A stretch of DNA of 53,271 nucleotides from Deltaproteobacteria bacterium (GCA_947477565.1 CANJUR010000029.1:1-53271); one strand, 5' to 3'. Shown: positions 1 to 9,186, counted from the first letter of the stretch. Made by a program: numbers and translations. Notes: a model not told the origin generated them from the letters alone.

Positions 1-558
1 AGAAATACCTATTACAGAAGCGTTTTGTCGCTCCGAACTCCCTGCCCCCACTTGTGGGGGCGGGGCTGGGGGTGGGGGTTCGCGAACCCCACCGGTCACT
101 TCCGCCGTCGGGTACGAGCGGTGGCTTTCTCGACCCAATGGCAGCCTCCGACTTCGATCCAGCGGCGTTTCGCGCGCAAGCTCAGTTTCCTGGGACCGCG
201 CTTGTGCGACGGTTTCCGGGTCTGTGTTTCAAAGGAGTTACGAGCGTTCCCCGCATCCCTGCTAATGCGACAAAGAGTGCCCCGGAACGGTAAGATCTTT
301 TCACTTCGATGGTGGGCTTTTCCTCACTCTTCGTCACCACCGCCGATACCCGAGTCCGTCGCCAGCGAAACGCGTGAGAGTGGGCGCGCGGAGCCTCGGT
401 GGACGCCAGGCCGCCAGTCAGCCGGCCGCAGGAATCAAGCGAGGCGTAAGCGCGCCGTCATGGTGCCGGCACTGGTGGGGACGGGGGCTCGCGGAGAGAC
501 TGCGAAACAGGCAGTTCTGAGGGTAGATCAGGGTTTCCCCGCATCGCTGCTTACGTCG
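1..558. other. Intergenic region with GC-rich hairpins
   Basis: No convincing gene is seen; the open frames here have low-complexity Arg/Pro-rich translations. Two strong inverted repeats lie near the left edge: a 7-bp stem with a 4-nt loop at 44-61, and GGTGGGG (71-77) facing CCCCACC (87-93) around a TTCGCGAA centre. A 17-mer starting TTCCCCGCAT recurs with one mismatch at 247-263 and 535-551. This looks like structured intergenic DNA of the kind common in high-GC genomes. The left part may be the 3' flank of a gene outside the window. Confidence 0.5.
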
Positions 559-948
559 TTACGCCGACGCCGAGGTCTTCGCGCGGCGTACGGCGACCCA
601 CCACGCCCACGCGATCAGCACCGCCTGCAACGGCAGGCGCGCCCACAGCGCCCACGACGGCACGTGCTCGCCGCGGAACGGAATGTCGTGCAGGGCCATG
701 TTCACGTTGGCAGGAAACACCGCGACGTAGAGCGCGATGAGGCCGAAGCCCGCTGCTCTTCGCACCGCAGGCAGCAGGATTCCCACACCGCACGCGAGCT
801 CGGCGACGCCGCTGATCCAGACCAGCCACAGGGGCTGCGGCAACCAGGACGGGACCATCACCACGAAAGTGTCGGCGTCGGTGAAATGTTTGATGCCGGC
901 TCCCATCATGAAGAGGGCGAGAACGACGCGCAGGATGATCTTGGGCAT
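559..948 (-). CDS. DoxX family membrane protein
   Basis: A 129-aa protein starting MPKIILRVVLALFMMGAGI. It has four hydrophobic segments, at roughly residues 4-18, 38-60, 66-82 and 104-122, which is the size and topology of the DoxX/DoxD-like family. The early GAGIKHF stretch with its conserved His is typical of the subfamily annotated as DoxX. These inner-membrane proteins are linked loosely to redox or thiol metabolism; the substrate here is unknown. An upstream extension in the same frame is Arg-rich and not protein-like, so I took the ATG at 948. The gene stands alone. Confidence 0.75.
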   Translation of the reverse strand: MPKIILRVVLALFMMGAGIKHFTDADTFVVMVPSWLPQPLWLVWISGVAELACGVGILLPAVRRAAGFGLIALYVAVFPANVNMALHDIPFRGEHVPSWALWARLPLQAVLIAWAWWVAVRRAKTSASA

Positions 949-1291
949 GCGGAAGTGTAGACACATCGCGAGGATGGGATTCGATGTGCGAACGCAATCG
1001 CGTGCCGGTACCCGCGACGGCCACCCGACGCCCACGCTGCGCCCATCGCGTGCGAACGACCTCTCCGTGACGCTGTCCCTTCGACCCGGGAGCCACCGCA
1101 CGCCCTCGTGATCGCCCTCTCGCTGGTCGCCTGGCGCGCTGTTGTCTGTCGCCCGCACCATTGTGAAGATATTTCAGGTACGTGCGCCCCATTGCAGTCA
1201 CTCAAGTAACTGGATACGACGCCGATAGGAATAGTCTGGGAAAGTTGGGTGCCTCCATCGGCACCACAGGAAATGGCTGAGATTTGCCTGA

Positions 1292-1310
1292 AATGGCAAA
1301 ACAGGCCATT
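1292..1310. promoter_or_regulatory. Inverted repeat upstream of the chemoreceptor gene
   Basis: AATGGC (1292-1297) and GCCATT (1305-1310) form a perfect 6-bp inverted repeat, 48 bp before the start codon at 1358. It could be an operator or a 5'UTR hairpin. No clear -35/-10 pair was identified nearby. Confidence 0.25.
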
Positions 1311-1357
1311 CACTTTATGAAAGACAGTGCCAGCGTTTCCTGGCGAAGGAGGAATCC

Positions 1358-3430
1358 ATGCAGAAAGACACAGTGAAGCGGTCGCACGATCAGGCTGGGA
1401 CAAGCGCGGTGGGTGAGTCTGAGGCCGAACTCCAGAACGCCAGAGGGGTGCTCGATGCGATCGACAAGGCCATGGGCACGATCGAGTTCGAGCTGGACGG
1501 CACCATCCTGACCGCAAACGCCAATTTCCTCAGTTTGATGGGATACCGGCTGGAGGAGATCAAGGGCCACCATCACCGGATCTTCGTGGATCCGGGCTAC
1601 GCGGTGGGGGCCGAGTACAGGGAGTTCTGGCGCAAGCTGGCGGCGGGCGACTTCCAGGCGGCGGAATACAAGCGAATCGCCAAGGGGGGCAACGGGGTCT
1701 GGATCCGGGCTTCGTACTATCCAATTTTCGATGCCAATGGCCGTCCCTTCAAGGTGGTCAAGTTCGCCACCGACGTCACGGAAGCCAAGATGCGAGCCGC
1801 CGATTCCGAAGGTCAGCTCGAGGCCGTCACCAAGACGCAGGCGGTTATCGAGTTCGATCTGGACGGGACCATCCGCACCGCAAACGACAATTTCCTTACC
1901 GTGTTGGGGTACCGGCTGGAGGAGATCAAGGGTCAGCATCACCGGATGTTCGTGGAGCCGGACTACGCCGTGAGCGCCGAGTACAGGGAGTTCTGGCGCA
2001 AGCTGGCGGCGGGAGAGTTCCAGTCGGCGGAATACAAGCGGATCGCCAAGGGGGGTAAGGAGGTCTGGATTCAGGGTTCGTACAATCCGATTTTCGACGC
2101 CAATGGTCGTCCCATCAAGGTGGTCAAGTTCGCCACCGACGTCACGGCGGCCAAGCTGCGCAACGCCGATTTCGAAGGTCAGCTCGAGGCCGTCAGCAAG
2201 GCGCAGGCGGTCATCGAGTTCGATCTGGACGGCACGATCCGCACCGCAAACGACAATTTCCTGAGCTTGCTGGGGTACCGACTGAAGGAGATCAAGGGCC
2301 AGCATCACCGGATGTTCGTGGAGCCGGGCTACGCTCAGAGCGCCGACTACAGGGATTTCTGGCGCAAGCTGGCGGCGGGCGACTTCCAGGCGGCGGAATA
2401 CATGCGTATCGGAAAGGGGGGCAAGGAGGTCTGGATTCAGGCTTCGTACAATCCCATCTTTGACCTGAACGGCCGTCCCTTCAAGGTGGTCAAGTTCGCC
2501 ACCGACATCTCTGAGGCCAAGGGGGCGGACAAGGCACTAAAAGAGAATGTCCGGGTCATCAGCGACAATGTCGCGATCCTGGCAGCGGCGTCGACCGAAC
2601 TCGATGCGACCAGTCAGCAGATGAGCAGCAGCGCGGAGGAGACTTCGGCCCAGGCGCAAGTGGTCTCGGCGGCATCGCTGCAGGTGTCGATGAATGTGCG
2701 GACCGTCGCCAGTGCCACCGAAGAAATGAGCGCGAGCATCAAGGAGATCGCGAAGACTTCGGCAGCCGCCGCACGAGTCGCGACTCAGGCGGTTACGGTG
2801 GCGGAGAATACCAACTTGACGATTAACAAGTTGGGCCAGTCCAGCTCAGAAATCGGCAAGGTCGTGAAGGTGATCACGTCGATTGCGCAACAGACCAACC
2901 TGCTGGCGCTCAACGCCACCATCGAGGCGGCGCGGGCGGGAGAGGCCGGCAAGGGGTTCGCCGTGGTTGCCAACGAGGTGAAGGAACTGGCCAAGGAAAC
3001 CGCCAAGGCGACGGAGTTCATCAGTTCGAAGATTGATGCGATCCAGGCTGATACCGAGGGGGCAGTGACGGCGATCAAGCAGATCAGTCTGATCATCAAT
3101 CAGATCAACGACCTGCAGGCGACGATCGCGAGCGCGGTTGAGGAGCAGACGGCCACCACGAACGAGATCGGCCGCAATGTGGCCGAAGCGGCCAAGGGTT
3201 CGAGCGAAATCAACAAGAATATCACCGGGGTTGCGCAGGCCGCGAAGAGCACCACGGAAGGCGCCAACGGCATTCTGCAGGCGTCGGGTGAGCTGGCCAG
3301 GATTGCCAACGTCATCGACGGCCTCCTCGCCCAGTACCGGGTGGGGGATGACGGTGCCGCCACAGCGTCTTCGAGCGCCAAGGCGAAGGCCGTAACCAGT
3401 CCCCGGGCAGCGGTCGGGGCCAGGCGCTAG
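1358..3430 (+). CDS. Soluble methyl-accepting chemotaxis protein with three PAS domains
   Basis: A 690-aa cytoplasmic receptor with no membrane segment, no HAMP domain and no signal peptide. Three PAS domains follow one another with an exact 122-residue period (about 42-160, 164-282 and 286-390). Each carries the patterns [28 protein letters not shown] and VVKFATD. A helical methyl-accepting domain occupies about 400-660. Its hairpin tip, [20 protein letters not shown], is the conserved CheA/CheW contact. No CheB/CheR pentapeptide is seen at the C-terminus. The start is set by a strong Shine-Dalgarno (AAGGAGG, 1346-1352). Architecture resembles soluble PAS receptors such as Aer- or BdlA-like proteins, so an intracellular redox or energy signal is likely. 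No other che gene is in view. Confidence 0.92.
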   Translation: MQKDTVKRSHDQAGTSAVGESEAELQNARGVLDAIDKAMGTIEFELDGTILTANANFLSLMGYRLEEIKGHHHRIFVDPGYAVGAEYREFWRKLAAGDFQAAEYKRIAKGGNGVWIRASYYPIFDANGRPFKVVKFATDVTEAKMRAADSEGQLEAVTKTQAVIEFDLDGTIRTANDNFLTVLGYRLEEIKGQHHRMFVEPDYAVSAEYREFWRKLAAGEFQSAEYKRIAKGGKEVWIQGSYNPIFDANGRPIKVVKFATDVTAAKLRNADFEGQLEAVSKAQAVIEFDLDGTIRTANDNFLSLLGYRLKEIKGQHHRMFVEPGYAQSADYRDFWRKLAAGDFQAAEYMRIGKGGKEVWIQASYNPIFDLNGRPFKVVKFATDISEAKGADKALKENVRVISDNVAILAAASTELDATSQQMSSSAEETSAQAQVVSAASLQVSMNVRTVASATEEMSASIKEIAKTSAAAARVATQAVTVAENTNLTINKLGQSSSEIGKVVKVITSIAQQTNLLALNATIEAARAGEAGKGFAVVANEVKELAKETAKATEFISSKIDAIQADTEGAVTAIKQISLIINQINDLQATIASAVEEQTATTNEIGRNVAEAAKGSSEINKNITGVAQAAKSTTEGANGILQASGELARIANVIDGLLAQYRVGDDGAATASSSAKAKAVTSPRAAVGARR
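1481..2530 (+). repeat. Three tandem 366-bp PAS-encoding repeats
   Basis: The DNA encoding the PAS domains repeats with a period of 366 bp, with units starting at about 1481, 1847 and 2213. Long stretches are nearly identical at the nucleotide level, for example around TTCTGGCGCAAGCTGGCGGC. The second and third units are more alike than either is to the first. This indicates recent duplication or gene conversion inside the receptor gene. Confidence 0.85.
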
Positions 3431-3442
3431 CGCACCCGGGCA

Positions 3443-3467
3443 GGACGGGAGGGGTTTCCTCCCGTCC
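3443..3467 (+). terminator. Hairpin terminator after the chemoreceptor gene
   Basis: GGACGGGAGG (3443-3452) pairs perfectly with CCTCCCGTCC (3458-3467) across a GGTTT loop, 13 bp after the stop codon. There is no U-run, so termination would rely on the very stable 10-bp stem alone. Confidence 0.6.
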
Positions 3468-3839
3468 GGACGACTGACCGTTTCCCTCCTCTCACTTTCC
3501 CCCGTTTTTCTTCGCAGTTCTCAGCGTTCGGAGCCGTTCGACGGCTGCTGCGATTCGGTCGGAGCCCCCGGCTGCCGACTGCGATCTTTCCTGGGTGCAC
3601 CTTTTTGCCCTTGTTCGTGAAGCCGCCGATCTGGGCGATCCATCGGACGGTGACTCCAGAGATCCTGACCTGAGAACGTATTTCCCCGCGTTTTCAAGGT
3701 CTCCCGATGCGGCGTCGTGCAATCGGGGTGATGCCAGAACTCCGGTGATGCGTCGAAGTCCGCGGAGCAACGCCCAGACGCGCGTTGCGCCCACAGGGGA
3801 CATCACAGGTGCCCCAACAGGACCCTGCGAAACACGGGA

Positions 3840-4049
3840 AAAACGAGAACTTTCCTAAGCCGGGAGGCCGTTCAGTCTACCAAAACGAGAACTTTCTCAG
3901 GATGGAAGGCCGTTTGGTCTCCGAAAACGAGAACTTTCTTAGGATGGAAGGCCGTTTGGTCTCCGAAAACGAGAACTTTCTCAAGTCGGAAGGTCCTCGG
4001 ATCTCCCATGACGAGAACTTTCTCAACATGGAAGGTCCTCGGATCTCCC
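3840..4049. repeat. Five 42-bp tandem repeats
   Basis: Five head-to-tail units start at 3840, 3882, 3924, 3966 and 4008. Each opens with AAAACGAGAACTTTC (ATGACGAG in the last) and continues with a GGAAGG core and a TCTCC end. Units 2 and 3 are almost identical, and units 4 and 5 share a variant second half. Because 42 is divisible by three, frames stay open. The plus-strand reading gives 14-residue units such as NENFLRMEGRLVSE; the minus-strand readings give units such as EKVLVFGDQTAFHP. The difference between units 2 and 3 is synonymous in the plus reading. Whether it is translated, regulatory or simply a variable-number repeat cannot be decided here. Confidence 0.9.
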
Positions 4050-4150
4050 CGAATACGACAGCCGCACTTCGGGGAGCCCGTTCGGAAACGGGTGCAAGCG
4101 GCTGGCGGACTGGGGTTGGTCGCGTCCCGCGCCTGCACCCGCAGGCTAAC

Positions 4151-4178
4151 GAAAGCAGGCGCCCCTGGCGGGGCTTTC
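4151..4178 (-). terminator. Possible terminator downstream of the VWA gene
   Basis: GAAAGC (4151-4156) and GCTTTC (4173-4178) enclose a short C-rich/G-rich inner stem. It lies about 170 bp beyond the stop codon of the minus-strand VWA gene. There is no clear U-run, so this is only a candidate. Confidence 0.25.
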
Positions 4179-4347
4179 GGAAGCGAGAAGCAACTCGATC
4201 TCGTTCGCTGGGAGTTCGAGGACGGCGCCGAAGCGTCGAGGGATTCATTTTCGCGGGCGAATCGACGTCCTTCCGAAAGCCCAGTGGGTACTCGCCCATC
4301 CGCCCGCTCCGCCGCGGCGTACCCGCGTGGGCGGGCCGTCGGATCGC

Positions 4348-7098
4348 CTATGGGCGAAACCCCCGGTCGAAGATCCGCACCCGCCGCAGCAGCAGATCGA
4401 CCAGCAACATCCCGACGGCCAGCCCCACTGGGTAGCGCCACACCGGCGCACGGTGCCGCAGCGACTCACCACCCACATCAAACATCGCCCGCGGCGTCGG
4501 GTCGGTGCGCCCGCCGGTGGCGTCGGCCAGCGCGGCCAGCAGCGCCACGTCAGGCTCGAGCGCGGCGTACTCCCGCGGGTAGGGGTAATCAACCCGCCCG
4601 TGGCTCTCGGCCACCACCTGGCCGTCGCGGCGATGCTCCGCACGCAAGGCAAACGCCCCGTAGCGCGTGAGCGGCAGCGCGGCCTCGTAGCGCCCAGGAC
4701 CCACCTGTCGCATCGCCACCCGCTGCTCCGTCGCGTCAGGCCACGGACCGCGCAGAACAAGCTCGGAGGTGAGCCCGTTCTCGAAGCGGTCGTCGTCGCG
4801 GATGGCGTCCACGCTCGCGCGCACCTCGCCATCCACCACCTCCGCGTGCAGCCCGGGCTCTTCGCGCCGCCGCGTCCGCATGTGCTCGCGCACCAGCTGA
4901 GTCCAAAACGCCTGCCAGCGGGGCCAACGGATCCATTCCACGGCCCAGCGGTTCTTGAGGTCGCTCGTCCACGCGAGGCTCCAGCCGAGACCGACACGCC
5001 AACGGGCCAGCAGCGGCTCGCCGGAGTCGGACTCCAGCAACACCTGCGCGGGAGCCGGCTTCGCGCGGGTGCTTACGTACCCGTAGAGAAACGGCGGCGC
5101 CCCACCCAGCTCGCGCAAGAAGCCCGCGCTCCCGACGACGCGCGGCTGCACCGGGTCTTCCACCGCGGCGTTGCGCGACACCTCCGTGGTCTCGCGCAGG
5201 AAGATCTGCGGCAGGTTGCTCGCGTCGGCAGTGAAGTAACTGCGCCCGCGCCCGTGGTTGGCCAGCGACTCCAGCAGTTCGCGATCGACGGTCGAACCAA
5301 GCCCCACACAGCTCACGGTGATTCCGTCGGCGGCCATGGCGTCGACCAGCACGCGCAGCCGCGTCGGCTCGTCCGCCTGCCCCTGCCCGTCGGTCAGCAG
5401 GATCACGTGCCGCGTGACCGCACGGGTCAGCGCGAGGTCTTGCTGGGCGGCGTCCATCGCAGGGAAGATTGCGGTGCCGCCGCCGGGGCGCAGCCGACGG
5501 AGTTCGTTCTCGATGCGCGCGCGGTTGCGGGCGGCCTGCATGCGCACGACCCGGTCAGGCTCGCTGTCGAACGCGATGACCTCGAGCAGGTCGTCCGGCG
5601 CCATCGCGCGCGCCGTCGCCACCGCCGCGGATTGCGCCAGCACCAGCGGGTTGCCCTGCATCGAGCCCGATCGATCGATGACCAGCGCGAGCGCGAGCGA
5701 CGGCTGATCGCGCCGCCGGTCGGACTCCATCCGCACGGGCAGCAGGCGCTCGATGGCCGTGCCTTGCCAGCCGCCGAGGCCGAAGCCCCGATCGCCGCCC
5801 GCCATCAGAAACCCACCGCCCATCTCGCGCACGTAGCGGGTGAGCGCGTCTTGCGCAGTCGGCGACACGGCCTCCGCGGCCACGTCACTCAGTACAATGA
5901 AGTCGAAGCGCTCCATCTCGCGGGTCGATTGCGGAACGCCGTTGGGCCCGCGTAGCTCTACCTCGAGTTGGCCGTTGGCGAGCGCCCCGCGAAACCACTG
6001 CGCCCGCGCGGGGTCGCCTTCGACGTAGAGCACCGTCGGACGGCCGGGAACCGTAGCCGTGGTGGCGAAGCGGTTGTTTTCGGCGAAGCGGTCGCCCGCG
6101 GCGGCGACGATGCGCGCGGCGTAGGTGACGTCGCCAGGCACACGAACGACCGAGCGGAAGCGGAGTTCTTGCACGCCGGGGACGAGGTCCACGGAGCGCG
6201 CGCCGTCGAGTCCGTTGACGGCCTCGCCCTGGTAGAGCGTCACCGTGGCTCGAGTCGCGGTGGTGGAAAACACCGAGACGCGCGCCTCGAAGGGCTCATC
6301 GACGCGGATGCGATCGGGCAGCCGGACCTCCCGGAGGCTCACCTCCGCGGGCGACGGAACCCGCGACGGAACCACGGACACCCGCACGCCGAAGCGGGTC
6401 GCGCGGTGGGCCTCGGCGAGCGCGTCGCCGTCGGTCTGAACGCCGTCAGAGAGCACCACCACGCGGCGCAGCGCATCCGCGGGGAAGAGGCCGTAGGCGA
6501 GGGAGAGGGCGCTGGCGAGGTCGGTTCCGGTGCGCGACCCGACGAGGGCGGAATCGAAGGGCGGCAGCGGGTGCGCGGCATCCACGTGCGGGGGGAGATC
6601 GAGCACGACCGGGCGGCGTGCAAAGAGGACGACGCGCGCAAGGTGATCGCCAGGGAGGCGGAGGGCTTCTTCGATGGTGCGATGGAATCCAGCGATGGCG
6701 GCATCGGGGACGCTCTCGGAGACGTCCACAAGAAACACCGTGCAGACCCGGTGGCTGAGCCTGGTGGAGGTGGGCTGCGCAAGCGCGAGCAGGATGAGCC
6801 CGAGGAGGCAGGTGCGCGCGACGGTGGCGACGGCTCGCTGGACGGGCGCGAGGTCGGCGAGGGAGGCGACCGCGAAGAGGACGAACCAGGGGAAGAGCGC
6901 GAGGCCGTAGAGGGCCTGCGGGCGCAGAAGATCGATGGGCTGGCGGAGGTCGTCCGGGAGGCGGTGAGCGAAGGGGAGACTGGTGAGGTGGACGGTGAGC
7001 GGGGCGTGCGCGAGCAGCGGGCGCAGGAGGAAGACGACGAGCGCCGCGGCAGCGAGGGAGAGGCCCAATCGGAGCGCGACGCGGAGGCGATCGGTCAC
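4348..7098 (-). CDS. Large membrane protein with two VWA domains
   Basis: A 916-aa protein starting at GTG. It has N-terminal membrane helices at about residues 8-30, 60-80 and 88-110, and one C-terminal helix near 885-905. A first von Willebrand A-like domain (about 120-245) carries a DVSES metal-site motif. A middle region (about 350-460) resembles the glutamine-amidotransferase-like domain of BatA-type proteins, with LYVEGDPARAQWFRGAL and GGGFLMAGGDRGFGLGG. A second VWA domain (about 465-650) has an intact DRSGS MIDAS motif and TDGQG. The layout is that of large BatA/BatB-like or glutamine-amidotransferase/VWA membrane proteins, often found with MoxR ATPases. A MoxR-DUF58 set lies about 17 kb away. 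The function is unknown; a periplasmic adaptor role is plausible. Confidence 0.8.
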   Translation of the reverse strand: MTDRLRVALRLGLSLAAAALVVFLLRPLLAHAPLTVHLTSLPFAHRLPDDLRQPIDLLRPQALYGLALFPWFVLFAVASLADLAPVQRAVATVARTCLLGLILLALAQPTSTRLSHRVCTVFLVDVSESVPDAAIAGFHRTIEEALRLPGDHLARVVLFARRPVVLDLPPHVDAAHPLPPFDSALVGSRTGTDLASALSLAYGLFPADALRRVVVLSDGVQTDGDALAEAHRATRFGVRVSVVPSRVPSPAEVSLREVRLPDRIRVDEPFEARVSVFSTTATRATVTLYQGEAVNGLDGARSVDLVPGVQELRFRSVVRVPGDVTYAARIVAAAGDRFAENNRFATTATVPGRPTVLYVEGDPARAQWFRGALANGQLEVELRGPNGVPQSTREMERFDFIVLSDVAAEAVSPTAQDALTRYVREMGGGFLMAGGDRGFGLGGWQGTAIERLLPVRMESDRRRDQPSLALALVIDRSGSMQGNPLVLAQSAAVATARAMAPDDLLEVIAFDSEPDRVVRMQAARNRARIENELRRLRPGGGTAIFPAMDAAQQDLALTRAVTRHVILLTDGQGQADEPTRLRVLVDAMAADGITVSCVGLGSTVDRELLESLANHGRGRSYFTADASNLPQIFLRETTEVSRNAAVEDPVQPRVVGSAGFLRELGGAPPFLYGYVSTRAKPAPAQVLLESDSGEPLLARWRVGLGWSLAWTSDLKNRWAVEWIRWPRWQAFWTQLVREHMRTRRREEPGLHAEVVDGEVRASVDAIRDDDRFENGLTSELVLRGPWPDATEQRVAMRQVGPGRYEAALPLTRYGAFALRAEHRRDGQVVAESHGRVDYPYPREYAALEPDVALLAALADATGGRTDPTPRAMFDVGGESLRHRAPVWRYPVGLAVGMLLVDLLLRRVRIFDRGFRP

Positions 7099-7197
7099 CG
7101 CGCGGGTGTAGCACGGTGCCCATCGGGGGCGACGGTCGCCGGGTCGTAGCGACGGCAAGTGGCCGTACCGGGGATCGCTCGCCTTCCCGCTCGAAGC

Positions 7198-7788
7198 TCA
7201 GCCCAGGCGCTCGACCAGCGGCCGCGGAACCGTCTTGCCCTTGAGCGCGAGCCGATTGCCGCCCTGCTCGACCACCACGGCGACAGTCTCCATCGCGCGA
7301 AACACCGCGTACCGCCCGACGCCCGCCCACCCTTCGGGCACCTCGCCGCTCGCCACGATGGTGCACGGTCCCTCCTCCACCCGACGCATCGTTGCGCCCT
7401 CGTGCGGAACCTCCACCCCCGGCCAGCCCAGCGCCGCAAGCGCGGCGTCGGCCTCCAGCGCGTAGAGCACCTCGCCCTGCCGCGGGGCGGCCAACCAGCG
7501 ATCCTTCGCGCGCTCTGGAGCTACGAAGAGCGTGAGCGCGGGCGTCCCCTCGCGCACCAACGCAAGCTCCCCCGAGAGCCAGTACTCGTCGCCCAGAAAC
7601 AACAACACCTCACCCACCCGGTACGCCCCCGGAGCGCGCGACACCTGCGGCTCCGCAGGCTCCGTCTTCGCAGCGGCACGCTCAGGCTTCGGCGTCTCCC
7701 GCTCGCGCCGTCGTCGCCAGCGCGTCACCGCGGCCGCCCCGCCCGCGCCGATGGCCATCAGGAGTCCAAGGGAGATGGGATCGAGCAT
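7198..7788 (-). CDS. DUF4178-like protein with one membrane helix
   Basis: A 196-aa protein with an N-terminal hydrophobic segment (MLDPISLGLLMAIGAGGAAA), then a basic RRRRER stretch, a Pro/Ala/Glu linker to about residue 50, and a beta-rich domain. YRVGEVLLFLGDEYWLSGEL resembles the start of DUF4178 domains, which are usually found in zinc-ribbon or spermidine-synthase-linked proteins. The start codon lies one nucleotide beyond the thiE stop, so the two genes are almost certainly co-transcribed. The family call is by eye and moderate. Confidence 0.55.
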   Translation of the reverse strand: MLDPISLGLLMAIGAGGAAAVTRWRRRRERETPKPERAAAKTEPAEPQVSRAPGAYRVGEVLLFLGDEYWLSGELALVREGTPALTLFVAPERAKDRWLAAPRQGEVLYALEADAALAALGWPGVEVPHEGATMRRVEEGPCTIVASGEVPEGWAGVGRYAVFRAMETVAVVVEQGGNRLALKGKTVPRPLVERLG

Positions 7789-7789
7789 G

Positions 7790-8422
7790 TCAGGTTCCAG
7801 AGAGGGCGCGGTGGAGGGCGCGCGCGGTGGAGGTCACGTCGCGGTCGTCTACCAGCAACGCCCCGATGACGGCACCGGCGCGCGCCCCGGCGTCACGGAT
7901 TTCTGGAGCATTGCCGAGGGTGATGCCCCCGATGGCAACCACCGCGCGACCCCCTGCGGCAGCGCATAGAGAGCGCAGCGTGCGGAGACCCACCACCGGC
8001 GCAGCGTCTGCCTTCGTCGCGGTCGCAAACACGGGCCCCACCGCGATGTAGTCAGCGTCCGTCGCAAGCGCGAGGGCAAACTCCGCGAGCGAGTGGCTGG
8101 ATACACCGATCAGTAAACCAGACGCCACCCGGCGTGCCTGCGCGAGGGGCAGATCGTCCTGCCCGAGGTGCACGCCGTCGGCGCCCGCGAGCCACGCCAC
8201 GTCGGGTCGATCGTTGACGAAGAACGGCACCGCGGCATCCACGGCGAGCGGGCGCAGCGCCGTCGCGAGAGCGAGCAGGTCGCGGGCGCCCATGGACTTG
8301 GCGCGAACCTGAAGCGCGGCGATGGGCCCGGCGTCGAGCACGCGGCGGGCGAAGTCCAACGGCGGGCGCGCCGCGCGCAGCAGGGAGTCGGTGTCGAGAA
8401 TCGCGTAGAGGCCAGGGCGCAT
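7790..8422 (-). CDS. thiE: Thiamine phosphate synthase
   Basis: A 210-aa TIM-barrel enzyme that joins HMP-pyrophosphate and HET-phosphate to give thiamine monophosphate in the cytoplasm. Family landmarks in order are LQVRAK (substrate-phosphate region), FFVNDRPDVAWLAGADGVHL (the conserved ND and HLGQDD loop), IGVSSHS, YIAVGPVFATATK and VAIGGI near the C-terminus. The length is normal. No other thi gene is adjacent; neighbours are an Uma2 protein upstream and the DUF4178-like protein immediately downstream. Confidence 0.9.
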   Translation of the reverse strand: MRPGLYAILDTDSLLRAARPPLDFARRVLDAGPIAALQVRAKSMGARDLLALATALRPLAVDAAVPFFVNDRPDVAWLAGADGVHLGQDDLPLAQARRVASGLLIGVSSHSLAEFALALATDADYIAVGPVFATATKADAAPVVGLRTLRSLCAAAGGRAVVAIGGITLGNAPEIRDAGARAGAVIGALLVDDRDVTSTARALHRALSGT

Positions 8423-8488
8423 GGGCGCAGTCGCATCGCGCCGCGCCCGGGGAGTGTCAAGCGCCGGCGCCAGAGGGCCTGGGATGCG

Positions 8489-9082
8489 CTACCAGCGCCA
8501 GAGCGTCGCCAGATCGAAATCGATGGCATCGAAGGGTGCCGCGCGCACGACGTCGTCCCCGCTGGCGGAGAGCGCGAGGAGCCAACCATCGGTCACCCGG
8601 CGGTACACCTGCAGCGTGTGCGTGTCGGCATCCACGAGCCACGCGTGCGCGACGCCGTGGCGGAAATACATCGGCATCTTCACCGTGAGGTCGTGCCGCC
8701 GGGTCGAGGTGGAGAGAATCTCGCACACCCAGTCGGGCACCACGGCGATGGCCCCGCGCGGGGGAGCGGGCAGACGATCGCGATGCCATCCCGCGAGGTC
8801 TGGCTCGACCAGGTCCGGGAGATCCCCGAGGCGTAGCTCCGGCTCTGGTAGCAGCACCCAGCCGCCGGGCCCACCGCGGCCGCGATCGAAGGGGTCACGC
8901 AACTCGCCATGCATCTCGCCGCCGACACGTTGATGAATCGGGCGCGAGCGCGTCATCGTGTAGAGCAGGCCGTCGATCACTTCGGCGACGGTCCCCTGCG
9001 GAGCCTCGCGATAGCCTGCGATCACCTCCGCCGAAAGGTCGGGAAACTCCGGGTCGCGCGAGCGGGCGGGGTCGGAAGTCAC
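8489..9082 (-). CDS. Uma2 family (DUF820) endonuclease-like protein
   Basis: A 197-aa protein of the Uma2/DUF820 family, which has a PD-(D/E)XK nuclease-like fold. Signs are the HQRVGGEMHGEL helix, the LLPEPELRLGDLPDLVEPDL stretch, VVPDWVCEILSTSTRRHDL (catalytic E-x-L/S region), then K.PMYFRHGVAHAWLVD. The start is placed at GTG 9082, since the upstream open frame is Arg/Gly-rich. Family members are abundant in cyanobacteria, Planctomycetes and myxobacteria; the biological role is unknown. It is the first gene of a minus-strand run that continues into thiE, 66 bp downstream. Confidence 0.8.
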   Translation of the reverse strand: MTSDPARSRDPEFPDLSAEVIAGYREAPQGTVAEVIDGLLYTMTRSRPIHQRVGGEMHGELRDPFDRGRGGPGGWVLLPEPELRLGDLPDLVEPDLAGWHRDRLPAPPRGAIAVVPDWVCEILSTSTRRHDLTVKMPMYFRHGVAHAWLVDADTHTLQVYRRVTDGWLLALSASGDDVVRAAPFDAIDFDLATLWRW

Positions 9083-9127
9083 GTCCCGTTCGTACCATAG
9101 GGAGCAGGGCGTTCGGATGGCCTGGGA

Positions 9128-9178
9128 TTCGGAGTACGCGGTGGCTTCGCGTGCGGAGACCCCACCGCCTACTCCGAA
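9128..9178. repeat. 17-bp inverted repeat between divergent genes
   Basis: TTCGGAGTACGCGGTGG (9128-9144) is matched by its reverse complement at 9162-9178 with one mismatch. The spacer is 17 nt. It sits in the 104-bp gap between the divergent Uma2 gene and the DUF2079 gene, so it could be an operator, a 5'UTR hairpin or a mobile remnant. Confidence 0.6.
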
Positions 9179-9186
9179 CTTCAGGG

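Larger units (their letters stand above)
3468..4347. other. Long intergenic region holding tandem repeats and hairpins
   Basis: About 0.9 kb between convergent genes. The only organised content is the 42-bp tandem repeat (3840-4049) followed by GC-rich hairpins, including CCCGTT/AACGGG with a CGGA loop at 4077-4092. Frames open through the repeat have Arg/Pro-rich flanks without recognisable domains. I see no RNA gene that I can name. Confidence 0.5.

Noticed and set aside
25..960. Long plus-strand open frame over the left end and the DoxX gene
   Set aside because: Its translation is Arg/Pro-rich without domains and is antisense to the well-supported DoxX gene.
1270..1285. Possible sigma54 promoter TGGCTGAGATTTGCC before the chemoreceptor gene
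   Set aside because: The spacing between the GG and GC elements is one base short and the -24 box matches poorly.
3840..4049. CRISPR array
   Set aside because: The 42-bp units are directly contiguous with no unique spacers, and no cas gene is present.
4327..5955. Long plus-strand frame antisense to the double-VWA gene
   Set aside because: High GC leaves antisense frames open; the product is rich in Arg, His and Pro and lacks any family signature, whereas the minus strand has clear VWA motifs.
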